DNA of 64,000 bases from Dactylellina haptotyla (lineage: Eukaryota; Ascomycota; Orbiliomycetes; Orbiliales; Orbiliaceae): contig CM062383.1 of the NCBI GenBank assembly GCA_031310005.1, forward strand, positions 1,674,001 through 1,738,000. The letters are read 5' to 3'. The notes beneath the pieces are model-generated. The model saw only the letters and a list, made by a program, of their open reading frames with translations, had not been told where the DNA came from and ran no database searches. A program made the translations under genes and the position numbers. Positions 25,829-40,779 of this stretch are shown piece by piece. Numbering within the stretch: the stretch's first letter is position 1; each line of letters starts with the position of its first letter.

Positions 25829-28800
25829 CTATTTTTTTTAAAATAAATTTTTATATAAATAATTTTTTATAAAATTTAAAGTTTTATATAAATAATAATA
25901 ATTAAATATAAAATAATAATATATTATTATTATTTTTATATAGAAATTTAATTTTATATATTATTAATTTATATTAAAATTAAATCTATATAAAATAATA
26001 ATTTATATTATAGTATAAGGTTTGTTTTAAGTAGTATTTATATAATCATATATATATAAAAATATAATAATTAAATTAAATAGTAAAATAAAATTTAAAT
26101 TATAAAACATTTTATGAATATAAGTAATTAATATTTTTAAAATTATAAATACCAATAAATTATTATAAAAATTATTAATAAATATTATAAATTTAATACA
26201 TTAAATAAAATTAAAAAAAAATCACAATTATTTATAATTTTACATTAAAAAAATTAAAATATTTTTTTTAAAATTTAATCATTCCTATTCTAAGTATTTT
26301 AAAATAATAATTATATTATATTATTTAAAAATAAATTATAAGTTTAATTATTATTACTTTTAATACTAATCCAAAATTTTAATAAATTATATTGAATAAA
26401 AATAAAAAAAAAAAAAAAAATTATAAAATGAAGAGGATTAGGTATTTTTATTTTAAAATTAGTTATTATTGATTTATAAATTTTTAAAATTAAAAAAATT
26501 ATTAATGGTTTAAAATAAAATTATATATTTTTATTAAAAATAAATTTATTAAATAATAAATTAAAAAATAATAAAGGAAGAGGAGTTAATTATTATAAAA
26601 TAAAAATTTTAAATAATTTTAAAAACTAAATTTAAAATTATTATCAAATACATTAATTATTAATAATTTAAATAATAATATTACTTTTTAAGTAAAAAGT
26701 TAAATAAATATAATATATAAATTAAATTTTTTAAATATAATTAATTAAAAAAATTTAATTTTTTTTTATTTAATTATACCTAAATATATTAAAATATATA
26801 ATTTTTTTAAATCTTTCTTTAAATTGTTTAATTAAAATTTTAATATATTTTATTAAAAATATTTTTAAATTAATTTTAATAAGATATTATTTTTTAATTT
26901 TTATAAATTATTTTGTGGTTTGTAAAATAATAATTATCTAATTAAATATTTATTATTGTTATAGGTTTTAAAAATTTTAATTTTATATTTTATATAATTT
27001 TATATTTTAGTTTTTATTTTAAGTTTTTTAAATTTGAGAAATTAATTTTAAAAATAAAATGTAAAAAAATTAATAAATTTGAGTAGGTTTTGGATTTTAA
27101 ATTTAAAAATATTAAAAATTTTCTAATAATAATAAAAATTTATATTTTAATAATCTAATTTTTTATCATTTTTTTTATTTAATATATTTAATAAATAAAT
27201 ATGTTTTATTTTTTTTTAAAAATATTTTCATATATTATTAATTATAATATATAATATATATTTTATTATAAATTAAAAATTTTGTAAATTATTATAAAAT
27301 TCTTTATGTTATTAATATATTTTATTTTAAAATAATTTTTAAATATTATGGAAAATAATATTATAATAAAATTTATTTTAATATTTATAAAGTATATATT
27401 AATAAATAAATATTTAAATATATTATAAATAAATTTAAAATATAATAATAATTTAATTTAATTATTTTATATTATATTAGGAAATTTTTTAACTATATTT
27501 TAATAATTTAAATAATTTATTTTATAACTCTATTTATCTAAATATATTTTTTACTAATAATATTAATTTTAATATTAATTTAATTTTTAATTAAATTTTA
27601 AAATTTACTAATGAATAATATATTTTTATTATAAATATATTTAAATTGTAATTTATATTAATTAAAATTTATTTATTATAAACTTATTTAAGTTTTATTA
27701 TAAATTATTTAAAATTTTATAATTTTAAAATTATTATTTTGTTAAATTTATAAATAATAATTAGAATTTTATTATAAATAGTATTTATAAGGTTTTAAAA
27801 AAGATATTTTTTATATAAAATTATATAAGATAATTTAGAATGGTTTTAAAAATATATTATAAAATTATAATTTTTATAGAATAAGTATTAGTTAAATTTA
27901 TTTTAATATATATATTATAAATTTTTATATATTATTTAATATATTGTTGTATTTGGGGTTAGAAATAAAATTTAATTAAAAATTTTTAAATATATTTAGT
28001 TTAAATATCTATAAGTAATATATTATAATATTATTAAATAAATTATTATTAAAATTTTTAATAAAATATAGAAGAGGTTTTTAAAGAGGATAAATTTTTT
28101 TTTATTATGAAATAATTTAAAGTATTGGGATTTTTTGATAATATTTTTTTACAATAAAATATTCATTATAATTTTGTTTAAGATTATTTATAAATTAATT
28201 TTTAATATATAAAAAGTAAAATTAAAAACTTTATTAATTATAATAATTGTGTATTATTTTTTTAAAAATAGTTTTTTATTAAATTAAATTTTAATTATTA
28301 AATTAAATTATTAATTAATAATATTAACTCTAAAATTTTTTTTTTTATAATGTATAATTTTTATATTATATTAATTAATAAATTTTTATTAATAAATCTA
28401 TTATTAATTAAAATTTTAAATAATAAAAATAAATAAGATTTTTATATTTTAAATATATTATAAAAATTTTTTATTTAAAAATATATTTTTATATTTTATA
28501 AATTTAAATAATAATTATTAATTTTTATTATAAATAAAATATTATAATTTAATAATATTAAACTTATAAAAAAATAAATAATAAGATACCATTCCTAAAT
28601 TAATTATAATTAATACAGATAAATTTTTAATATAATATCAAAATATCTATTTTAATTTTAATAAATAAATTAAAATTATATAATTTAAAATAAAAATTAA
28701 AAAAATAATTTTAAATATATTAAAATACATATTTGATTAAAGATCATTTTAAAATATATTCCAATTTTTATTAATTTTAAAAAATAATAAATATATAATT

Positions 28801-31800
28801 ATATTATTTAATAAATTATTAATAATAATTATATAATTTTAAAAAATTTAAATATTTTTAATATTTTAAAATTAAAATTATTTTAAATAATATTAATTTT
28901 TTAAAATTTATCTTAATTCCTTTAATTATAATAATAATTCTAAAGAATTTATATTTTATAATTTTAAATTTATTTTTTAATTTAATTTTAAAATTATATT
29001 TATTTAATACTTTAAAAATAATAATAATATATTATTGATGTTTTTAAAGTTTTATTATAAACTAATATATTATTAAAATAAATAATACAAATCTTATTAA
29101 TATAATCTTTCAATACATAATTTATAAAAATTTAGAAAAATAAAACATTAATTAATCTTATAAATATAATTAAATATTTAAATAAATTATAGCAACATCT
29201 AAATATTATTTTTTAAATATTTTAAAATAATTCATAAATTATAATAAATGATAATAATATTAAACTTAGTAAAACAAATTATTTCAATAAAATAATTTAA
29301 TAATTTATTAATTCAAAGCAAATATTATAATCTTTAATAATAATAATATTAAAATTTTAATAATTAATATAAATCATAATTTTTATTTTTTAAAAATAAA
29401 AAAATTAAATATTTTATAAAAACCTTAAAGATAAATATATTTTTTATAAATTTTTTAATATATTTTTTAAATAAATTTGTTAAATAATAATAATACATTT
29501 TTATTTTTGATTTTTTAAAAATTTATTTTAAAATTTTAAAATAAAATATTTTTAATAATTTTAATAATTTTAATAATATTTTTAACTTGAATTATATTTA
29601 TTTAAAAATATTAAATTTATTATGAAAATAATAGTAAATTTCTTTATTAAAGAAATATTCTATAAATTATAAATAAATTTTTTCAATTATTTATACATTA
29701 CTTGTTAAATTTAATATAAATTCTATTATTTATAATAAATAAATTTAATTATTTTATTTTTAAAACTTATAACTAAGTTATGATTTTTAACTAATTATAT
29801 TCTAAAAATAAGATTATTATTAATAAAATTAAAAATATTAATAATTTATTTTTCAAAATATTTATTAATAATAAAAATTATATTAATTTTATATTTAATT
29901 ATTTTTAAAGAATTTTAAAAATAATAATATTATATGTGGTGTTTTTAAATTATATAAAAAAATTATATTTTTAATATATTTTTAAAATATATATAATTTT
30001 ATTTTATTATTTATAAAAGCTTATATAAAATTATATTAATAATATAAAATATTTAAAAATATTATTTTTAATTTAATTAAAATTTATTAAATTTTATTTA
30101 ATGAAATTAAAATTAGACTATTTAGTATACATTATTATTCAAAATTTTTTAATTTAAAATATTATATTATTTGGTATTATCAAATTTTATATAATAAAAA
30201 TATTTTATTTTTTTATTTAAAAATTAGATAATATGTTTATTATAATTAAAATATTCTATTAACAATTTTAAATATAAATTTTAAATTTTTTATAATAAAA
30301 TTATTATTTATAATTTAGATAATTTTTACAAATATATAATTTTAAAAATTTCTTTAATATATTATAAAAATAATATTAATTTATTTTTATATATAATTAA
30401 TATAAATATAAAATTTTTATTATAAAAATAATAATAAAAAATTTTAATTTATAAAATTAATATTTTTTTCCTCTCAATTCCTATAATATTAATATTAAAT
30501 ATATAAAAATATTAGAATTATCCATATATAATTAATATATTTTATAATCTTATACTAATTTAATTTTATAATAATAAAATATTACAAAATAAATAACTTA
30601 TTAATAAATTAATAAAAATTTTTATTATTTTCTACACATTTATAACTAAAAATAATTTTTATTTAATTTACATAATTTTGGTATATAAATTTAATAAAAT
30701 TTATATTAAAATATTTATATAGTTGATATTAATATATTTTATAAAATTTACATATCAATCAATAAACTAAAGCCAATTCCTATTATTATTAATATAAAAT
30801 ATTAAATAACTATATTTTATAAATCCAATACCAAATAAAATAAATTATTTAAAACACTAATTTTTTTAATATTTAAATATAATATTTATTTTATAATTAC
30901 TAATTTTTTTAATATTTAATCTTTAAAATCATTTTTTTTATTTATATTTACATATTATTTATTTAAAAAATAATTAATTATAAATTTCTTCTTCTTATTA
31001 ATAATATAATCATCCATATAATTATTATACTTTCTTTAATTAAAATTAATTAATATAAATATAGATTTTATAATCCAATTTTGTATAACTCTATAATATT
31101 TTTAAAAATAAATTTTAATTTATAATAATATAAAATTTTTAAAATTTATTATAAATAAATTTTTTAAATTTTATATTTTTCTTATAAATTATTAAAAAAT
31201 TTAAATAAATTATAAATATATAGTTTTTTAAAAAGGATTTTCTATTTAAAATAATATTTTCTATAATAATTTAACATTGTTTTAAATTTTTGATTTTATC
31301 TTTAAAATATATATTTTAAATAAAATAATATAAATAAAGGTTTAAATTTTTTTAATATAATAAAATTTGAGATATAAATCAATATTAAAAATATTTTTTT
31401 ATTAATTTAATAAAATATAATATTAAATTAATATTTTTTTAAAATTCTTTTAAATTACTAATAATCATTTTTATATTTTTAATATATTTATTATAATTTT
31501 TTAATTTTTCTTATAATTATATTATTTTATAATATTTTTAATTAATTATTTTAACATTCTTTAAATATTAATTAATTAAATAATTTTATTTAATATATCC
31601 TTCCTTATTACACTAATAATATATTAATTTATTAAATTTTAGAAAATAATTTCTAATTATTAATTTTAATTTTAAATTTTTTTAATTTTATAGAAAATAA
31701 TTTAAAATATTTTTTAAAATTTAATTATTTTTATTTTATTATTATTAATTATTTAGTTTTAATAATTATTTTAAATATATAAAAATTACTTTATTTTAAA

Positions 31801-33180
31801 ATAATCAATTTAATTTATTGTAAAGACTTTAGATTATAAAATAATTAATTTTTTTAACTATTATTATAAAATCTAAATTAATTATTTTATTAATTTAAAT
31901 AATTTTTTAAAATTAGAAAAATTAATTATAATTATTATTTAATTTTAAAAATATTTATTTTATATTTTAAAATAATTTATTATCAAATTTATAATCAATT
32001 TTTAAATAATATATAATATTAATTTTTAAATTTTATATAATTATTTTAATAACTTCTCTTATTTTATATAAGTTTTAATTTTCTTAATATAATAGATTAA
32101 TTATTCTATTATATTTAATTATAAAAATATAAATATTAAAATTTAAATAATAATAAATTTAATTTTGTTAATTCCTAAAGAATAATAGTGTTTTTTAATC
32201 TTATTTTAATATTTATAAAATTATTTAAATTTTTAATAAAATATATAATTAATAAAAATTCTAAATAATATAATTATTATTAATTTTCCATTCTTTCATT
32301 TTTCTATTCTTTTTATATTATATAAATAAAAATTATAAATATAAAAATAATTTTAATAAAAATATAAAAAAATAATTTTATCCTTATTTATTTTTTAAAA
32401 ATTATTAAAAATAAAAATAATAATAATTTATTAAATAAATTAACTAAATTTATATAATAAATTATTAAATTTATTAAAATCTAATATTTTTACTATATTA
32501 AATTATAAATTAAAATAAATTAGTAAAATTTACAAAAATTATTAAAATTACAAAGTATTTCATTATTATTACTAAAATTTTTAACAAATCTTAAATTTCT
32601 AAAATTAAAAATTAATTTATAATAAAATTTATTTTATTTAATATAAAATAAAAATAAATCTTACTTAATTTTTAAACTAGATCCTAAAATAATTAATATA
32701 ATTTTTTTAATTATTTTAAACATAATTTATATGTCTTGTAAATTTTAATAATTTATTTAAGTTATAATAATTATTTTAAATTTTTAAAATTTTATAATTA
32801 TTTTTAAATTTATAAATATTTATTATTTAGGATAATAATTTTCATTAAATTATTAATAATTTTATTAAATATATATAATTTTTCTTTTATATTTATATAA
32901 TAATATTAAAATAGATTTTATTAATAATTAAAACTTTATTTTTATTTTTAAATAATTGGTTTTAAGGATTAATAAAATTAAAATAATATTTTTTTATTTT
33001 TTTATAAGTATAAGAATATTTAATTAATTTTATAAAATTTAGTTTTAATTTATTTATTTAAATATTATATAAATAAAAATAGTTATCTTTATTTGCATTT
33101 CATTTTTTAAATTATAAAATTTTAAATTAAAAATGTTATTATATATATACTTTTTTTTAATTAAAAATAATTGGTTAAAA

Positions 33181-33667
33181 TATTATATTTTATATATATT
33201 TAATATAATAATATAAATATAATATTAAGATATAAAATTTTCTTTCTATTAAAATATTTAAATTTCTTATAAAAATATAAAATTATAAAATATCTTATAT
33301 TTACTTAAAATATATATAATAATAAAATAAAGATAATTAGATATTAATTTATATTTAAATTAATTAATGTAATAGAAATTATTTTATTAGTTTTAATAAT
33401 AATTTTATATATAAAAGTGTTTTTTATAAATATTTAATCTATTTCAGATATTACTTTATAATCTTAAAGGATTTATAGATAAATAAGGATAGAGTATAGA
33501 GGTATATATTAAAGTTATAGATGTATATTAATAGATAAATAAGTTTTATAATCAAACATACTTAAAATAATATATATTAAAATAAATATAAAGTATATAA
33601 TAAAACTTAAATAATATAATTATATAAAAAGTAAATATTTATATTTATTAAGACTCAGTCTATAACA
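33181..33667 (-). repeat. 5' LTR of E2
   Basis: It runs from TATTATATTTTATATA to AGACTCAGTCTATAACA. The outer end still shows GACTCAGTC while the inner end is fully C/G-depleted. Confidence 0.85.
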
Positions 33668-33672
33668 TTTAT
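33668..33672 (+). repeat. Target site duplication of E2, right copy (TTTAT)
   Basis: It matches 25356-25360. Confidence 0.75.
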
Positions 33673-34745
33673 ATATATATATTTATTTATATTTTTAAAT
33701 TAATATTTATATTAATTTATAAATTTTATAATATATTCTATAATTATAATAATAATTTAGAATAAAATTAATAAAATAATAAATATCATCTAACAATATA
33801 TATATATATATATATATAATTAGAATATAATATAAAATTATAAATATTAATTTTAATATTAATATTTATTAATATTATACTAATTTTATAATTTTATATT
33901 ATATTTTATTTATATTATTTAACTGTGGTTACTTTTATATTAAAAGTTTAATATTATTTAATTTTTATATAAATTTTTAATATTTTTATATATAATATTA
34001 TTAATTTTATATTAATTTTATAAATTTTTTTATTTTAAAAATAATACTAATAAAATAAATAATTTTAAAAAATATATATATTTTTTAAATATAGATTAAA
34101 TTATTTAATTTAATATTAATTTTATATTTTTATTATTTTAAAATATTTTTTTTAAAATAAATAAATAAAATATCTTTAAACTCTATTTTTTAATAAATAT
34201 TGAGTTTATTAATAAATAAAGGGTATTTATTATTTTATATAAAATAAATTTAGTTAATAAGAAAAAATTAAAAATTAAAAGTTTTTTAAAATTTATTAAT
34301 AGTTAAATTAATTAATTTAAAAATATAAAAATAGTTTATTATATAAAGATATTTTATTTTATAAAAGAACTTAATAATTATTTAAAATCTTATATAAAAT
34401 ATATATTTATTATTTTAATTAAAACTCTAAAAAAAAAACTAATATTAATAATATAGTTATTAAAAATAAATTATATATTAATTTTATATTTTTAATAATT
34501 ACTTTTAAGTAAATAATTTTTATTAAACTATCTTAATCTCCTAATAATTAATAAAAGTATAATAAATTTATTTTTAATATTAATATAAATTGTTTTGTAA
34601 TATTAAATAAAAAAAATATATAAATATATATTAAAATAGTAAAAGAAATTATTATTAAACTATTAAAAACCTAAATTAATAATATTATTTATAAATAAAA
34701 AAAAAAAATTTTTCTACTAAAAAATGAATTAATATATAAATTTTA
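33673..34745. other. Unassigned AT-rich DNA between E2 and E3
   Basis: About 1.07 kb without a recognisable gene. It holds a (TA)n run at about 33798-33822. It is probably an older repeat too degraded to place: with E2 and E3 removed it would join 24838-25360 on its left and 48893 onward on its right. Confidence 0.5.
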
Positions 34746-34750
34746 GTATT
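34746..34750 (+). repeat. Target site duplication of E3, left copy (GTATT)
   Basis: GTATT is repeated at 48888-48892 beyond the 3' LTR, 14.1 kb away, confirming that E3 is one element despite the insertion inside it. Confidence 0.92.
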
Positions 34751-35259
34751 TGTCACAGACCACGAGTTTTGATAGTATAAATACCTGTATTTTGCTTTGT
34801 ATTGTACTGTTTTGAATTTTATTGCTGCACTTTATATTTATAGATATATATTATTTTTAATATGTTTGTTTATAAATCCCACCTATTTGTTCTAGTATTC
34901 TTATTATAGTATAATATAATTTAATTTATAGATTTATAAATTTTATATAGAGTTATAGAACTATAATATAGAATTATAAATTTATTATAATAAATATAAA
35001 ATTTAATATATATATAATACTATTATTAGAATTGATAAAATAGCTTCTATCTTTATTAATTAATTTAAATATAATTTAATATATTTAATTATTTTTATTT
35101 TATTATTATTATATATTTTAAATAAGTTATTTTTAATATTTTATAATTTTATATATATTTTTTATTAAAAGATCTAAATATTTTAAATAAAAAAAAAGTT
35201 TTATATATTTTATATTATTATATTATATTATTATATTAAATAATATATAAAATATAATA
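34751..35259 (+). repeat. 5' LTR of E3
   Basis: It is 509 bp, starting TGTCACAGACCACGAG and ending in an altered ATATAATA (family GTGTAACA). The outer third is well preserved and the inner end is almost pure A and T. Confidence 0.9.
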
Positions 35260-35987
35260 TTTTAATTATTATTTTTTAATTAAAAATATATATATAATAA
35301 TACTTTTAATTTAAAAGATTTTATAATTTTAAAAATAAAATTATAAATAAAAAGATAATTATTTATTTATATAATATTTAAATAAATAAATTGAAAATTA
35401 AATTTTATAAAATTAATTAAATACTTTATATTCATAAAAATAAGAAAAAAATATTATTTTTATTTTTATTAATTTTAAAATTAATTTATTTAAAAATAAA
35501 AATAAAATTTGATTATTAATAATAAAATTTATTTTAATATTATTATATAAATATAAAAAGAAAAATTATATATATTTAATAAAATTATTAATAATTTAAT
35601 TAAAATTATTATCCTAAATAATAATGAATATTTATAAAATTTAAAAATAATTATAAAAATTTTAAAAAATTTAAAAATAATTATTATAATTTATAGATAC
35701 TACTAAAATCTATAAAAATATATAAAATATATTTAAAATAATTAAAAAAATTATATTAATTACTTTAGAATCCAGTTAAAACCAAACAAAATTTATTTTA
35801 TTTTATATTAAATAAAATAAATTTTATTATAAATCAATTTCAATTTTAAAATTTAAAAATTTTAACAAAATTTTAATAATAATAATAAAATATTTTAATA
35901 ATTTTAATAACTTTTTAGTTTTATTAATTTATTCCAATCTACTATTTAATATAAAGTAAAAGTATTAAACTTCAATAAATTAATAAA

Positions 35988-36130
35988 TTTATTATATAAA
36001 TTTAACAATTTATTATATAAATTTAACAATTTATTATATAAATTTAACAATTTATTATATAAATTTAACAATTTATATATAAATTTAACAATTTATTATA
36101 TAAATTTAACAATTTATTATATAAATTTAA
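35988..36130 (+). repeat. 21-bp tandem repeat, about 6.8 units
   Basis: The unit ATTTATTATATAAATTTAACA is repeated head to tail with a single short variant unit. E1 has one unit at the matching place (about 9945-9965), so the array grew in E3 alone. It lies in the gag-like part of the element, and 21 bp equals seven codons. Confidence 0.95.
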
Positions 36131-39100
36131 TTAATTTACTTAGCAAGCTACTACCATTTTCTATTTTTAATATTAATAGTTTAAAAATAATAAAAATAAT
36201 TCATTTTTATATTTTTATAAAATTATTTTTATATTTATAACTTATTTTATATAATATAAAAATAAAAAATAAAAATGGAAAATTAATAATAATTATATTA
36301 TTTAAATTTTCATTAATTATTTATATTTTATTAAAAATTTAAATAATTTTATAAATATTAAGATAAAATCAAAGAAACTCTTCATATTATTTAAAATTTA
36401 TAATAAATTAAATTTATTAAAAATATTTCCAAATTATTAATACTTATACTTTATAGTTGGATATATAATAGAATAATTAATCTATTATATAAAAAGAATT
36501 AAAATTTATATAAAATAAAAATTATTAAAATAATTATATATAATTTAAAAATTAATATTATATAATTAAAGATTTAATTATAAAACTTAATAATAATTAC
36601 TTTTAAAAATATAAAATAAATATTTTTAAACTATAATAATTATAATTAATTTTCTAATCCCCAAAAATTATTTAAACTAACAAAATAATTAATCTAGATT
36701 TTATAATAATAGTTAAAAATTAATTATTTTATAATTTAGAAAATTATTTTATAATAAATCAAAATTGATTTTTTAAAATCAAAATAATTTTTATATATTT
36801 TTAAAATAATTATTAAAAGCTAAATAATTAATAATAATAAAATAAAATAATTAAATTTTAAAAATATTTTAAATTATTTTTATAAAAGAAAACTCAAAAT
36901 CAAAATTAATAATTAAAATCATTTTAAAATCTAATAAATTGGTATATTATTAGTATAATAAAAAAATATATTAAATAAAATTATTTAGTAAATTAATATT
37001 TAAAGAATATTAAAAAGCCAATTAAAATATTATAAAAATAATATAATTATAAAAAAATTAAAACTATAATAAATATATAAAAATATAAAAATAATTATCA
37101 ATAATTTAAAAAAATTTTAAAATATTAACTTAATATTATATTTTATTAAATTAATAAAAAATATTTTAATATTAATTTAATTATTCTTAAATTTTAATTA
37201 TATTAAAAAGAATTTAAATTCTTATTCTATTTATTATTTTATCTAAAATATATACCCTTTAAAAATTAAAATTAAAGATATTTAATAGGAAGATAATATT
37301 AAACTTATTATAAAAAAATATATTTTTAAATAGAAAATTCCTTCTAAAAATTATATATTTATAATTTATATAAAATTTTTTTATTAATTAAAAATATAAT
37401 TTTAAAAATATAATTTTAAAAATATAAAATTTAAAATAAATTTATTTATAATAAATTTTAAAACTATAATAATATAAATTTAAAATCTATTTATAAAAAA
37501 TATAAAATTATCTACTTTTTATCAATTTATTATATAAAATTAATTTAAGGAAGGATTTACTAATTTTCTAATAATTAATAATATATTTATGTATTAAAAA
37601 ATTAATATTTAAAATAATTTATTTTGTTAAGTATTAAACTAATAGATTATAATTATTTAGTATTTTATATAAATAATAATAGAAGTTAGCCTGTTCATAA
37701 ATTAATATATAAAATTATATAAAATATATTAATACCAATTATATGGAAATTTTAATATCAATTTTACTAAATTTATATATTAAGATTATACAAATTAAGT
37801 AATCTTTTTAGTTACAAATATACAAAAAATAATGAAGGAGTTTTATAAATCTTATTAACAAATTATTTATTTTATATATTATATTATTATAAAATTAAAT
37901 TAGTATATAACTATAAAATATATTAGTTATACATAGAAAATTATAGTATTATTAATATTATATTAAATATTAATATTATAGAGATTAAAAAAGGAAAAAA
38001 ATGTTAATTTTATAAATTAAAATTTTTTAATTATTATTCTTATAATAAGAAATTTTATACTTATACTAATTATATATAAAAATAAATTAATATTATTTTA
38101 TAATATATTAGAAAAACTTTCAAAATTATATATTTGTAAAAATTATTTAAATTATAAATAATAATTTTATTATAAAAAGATTTAAGATTTTATACTTAAA
38201 ATTATCAATAGAATATTTTAATTTTAATAAATATATACCAATTTTAAAAATAGGAAAATAGAAAACACTATAGATAATATAAAATTTAATAATATTAAAT
38301 AATATAACATTTTAAATTAAAAATTTTAAATAATAATATATATTAAATTATTTAATTTTAACTTTATTAAAAAAACTTAATAGAACTTTCAATTAAATTA
38401 AAAATAATATTTTTAATATTTTATATTATTAATAAAATTTTACACAAACTTTTATAAATAATAAAACAAAAATTATATATATTTTAAAAATATATTAAAA
38501 ATATAATCTTCTTATATAATTTAAAAAATATTATATATATTATTATATTTTGGAAGTTTTAAAAATAATTAAATATAAAATTAATATCACCTCATTATTA
38601 ATAAATATTTTAAAAATAAATTATTAATATTTTTAACCTCACTAATAATAATTTTATTTTAGATATAATTAATTAAAAACTATAATTTAATTATAAATTT
38701 CAAAATAAAATAATTAAATTTATTTATTATAATTATTAATAAAATTTATACTAAATTTAATAAATAATTTATAAATAAAAAAAATTTATCTACAATTTAT
38801 AGAATATTTTGATAAAAATTTATTACTATTTTATAATAAATTTAATATTTTTAAACAAATATAATTTAAAATTAAAATATTATTAAAATTATTAAAATAA
38901 TTTTAAAATATATCTAAAAAATTTTAAAATAGATATTTAAATAGATTTAAATTTTTAAAAATTAAAAATAAAATATATTATTATTATTTAATAAATTTAT
39001 TTATAAAATATTATTATAAGAAAATATTATATTTAAATTTTTATTTATTTATATTTATATAAATATATAAAGGAAGAATTTAAAATATTTAAAAATATAT

Positions 39101-40271
39101 TAAAGAAAATTTATAAAAAGATATATTTGTTTTTAAAATCTTTTATAAGATATTTAATCTTTTTATTTTTAAAAAAAAGAAAATTATAAATTTATATTGA
39201 TTATTAAAGTTTTAACATTATTATAATTAAAAATTATAATAGTTTATTTTAAATCAATAAATTTTAAATTAATTAATTAAAGTTATTTATTTTATTAAAT
39301 TCAATATTATAATTATTTATTATAATTTATAAATTATTTTAAAGATATTTAAAAATAGTATTTAAATATTATTATAATTTATTTAAATATTTAATTATAT
39401 TTATAAAATTAATTAATGTTTTAACATTTTTAAATCTTTATAAATTATATATTAAAAATTATATTAATAAAATATATATTATCTATTTTAATAATATATT
39501 AATTTACAACAAAATTCTAAAACATTAATAATATATTATTATTATTTTTAAAATATTAAATAAATATAATTTTAAAATTAAATTAGAAAATAAAATTTAA
39601 AATTATAAAATGTAAATTTTTAAAACTATTATTATAATTAAAAGAATTAAAATAAATTTAAGAAAATTGATGTTATTTAAAATAATTTTAATTTTAAAAT
39701 ATTAAAATATTCAAATCTTTTTAAACTTTATAATTATTATTAATAATTTATTAAATAATATAATTATATATTTAATATTTTTTGGAATTGATAAAATTAA
39801 AATATATTTTAAAATAATTTTTAATTAAATATATTTTAATATATTTAAAAATTATTCTTTTAATTTCTATTTTTAAGTTATATAATTTAAATCTATTTAT
39901 TAAAATTAAAATAAATGTTTTGATATTATATTAAAAATTTATTTATATTAATTATAATTTAATTAAAAATAATATTTTATTATCTACCTTTTTTATAAGT
40001 TTAACGCTACTAAATTATAATATTTTATTTATAATAAAAAATTAATAATTATTATTTAAGTTTGTAAAATATAAAAAATATATTTTTAGATAAAAAAATT
40101 TTTTATAATATATTTAAATTATAAGAACCTTATTTACTTTTTATTATTCAAAGACCTTAGTAAATAATAAATTCATTGATAAAAACTTATTAATTAATAT
40201 AATATAAGAATTATATATTATAAAAGAAAAAAAAACTCCAAAACTAATATTATTAATTAATAATCTGATTT

Positions 40272-40276
40272 AATAG
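40272..40276 (+). repeat. Target site duplication of N, left copy (AATAG)
   Basis: It is repeated at 45970-45974. E3 sequence to the left and right of the pair is continuous with E1 around 14150-14170. Confidence 0.95.
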
Positions 40277-40779
40277 TGTTACACTTCATACACTACCCAA
40301 TATAACGGTATAAATTTGCAATATTGAGATATGTAAAACTCTCTTTTTATTTAAGATATTTGGGTTTTTTAGTAAAAAGTATGTATGGAATTATAAAGTA
40401 TTAAAGATAGTTTACTTAAAATATATAATAATAATAGAATAAAAATAATTAGATATATTAAATTATATTTAAATTAATTAATAAAAATAAAAATTATTTT
40501 ATTAATTTTAATAATAATCTTATATATATAATTATAATTTTTTAAGTTTTAAAAATTTTAATTTTAGGATTCTAATATTTTAAAATTTTAAATATTAAAA
40601 TTTTAAAATAATGTATTATATTATAATTAAAAATATAAAATAAATAGATAAGTTTTATAAATAAATATATTAGAAATAATATATGTTTATAAATATAAAA
40701 TGCAATAGTAAAACTTAAAACAATACAATACAAAATAAAATATAAATATTTATATTATTAAAATTTGTGGTTTATAATA
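40277..40779 (-). repeat. 3' LTR of N
   Basis: It is 503 bp, equal to the 5' LTR of N. It starts TGTTACACTTCATACACTAC. A T run at about 40782-40794 next to its inner end is the complement of the polypurine tract. Confidence 0.92.

Larger units (their letters stand above)
25361..33667 (-). mobile_element. Chromovirus LTR element E2, full length (fossil)
   Basis: This reverse-oriented member of the E1 family is 8,307 bp: 3' LTR at 25361-25828, internal region, 5' LTR at 33181-33667. The minus-strand internal region is collinear with E1. The chromodomain-like tail lies near 26.9 kb and the reverse transcriptase block near 28.9-29.5 kb. TTTAT flanks both ends. It is structurally complete, broken throughout by very many changes, and among the most AT-rich copies, suggesting an old insertion or more rounds of mutation. 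Confidence 0.88.

Noticed and set aside
35988-36130. CRISPR-like repeat array
   Set aside because: The 21-bp units are directly adjacent without spacers; it is a tandem repeat.
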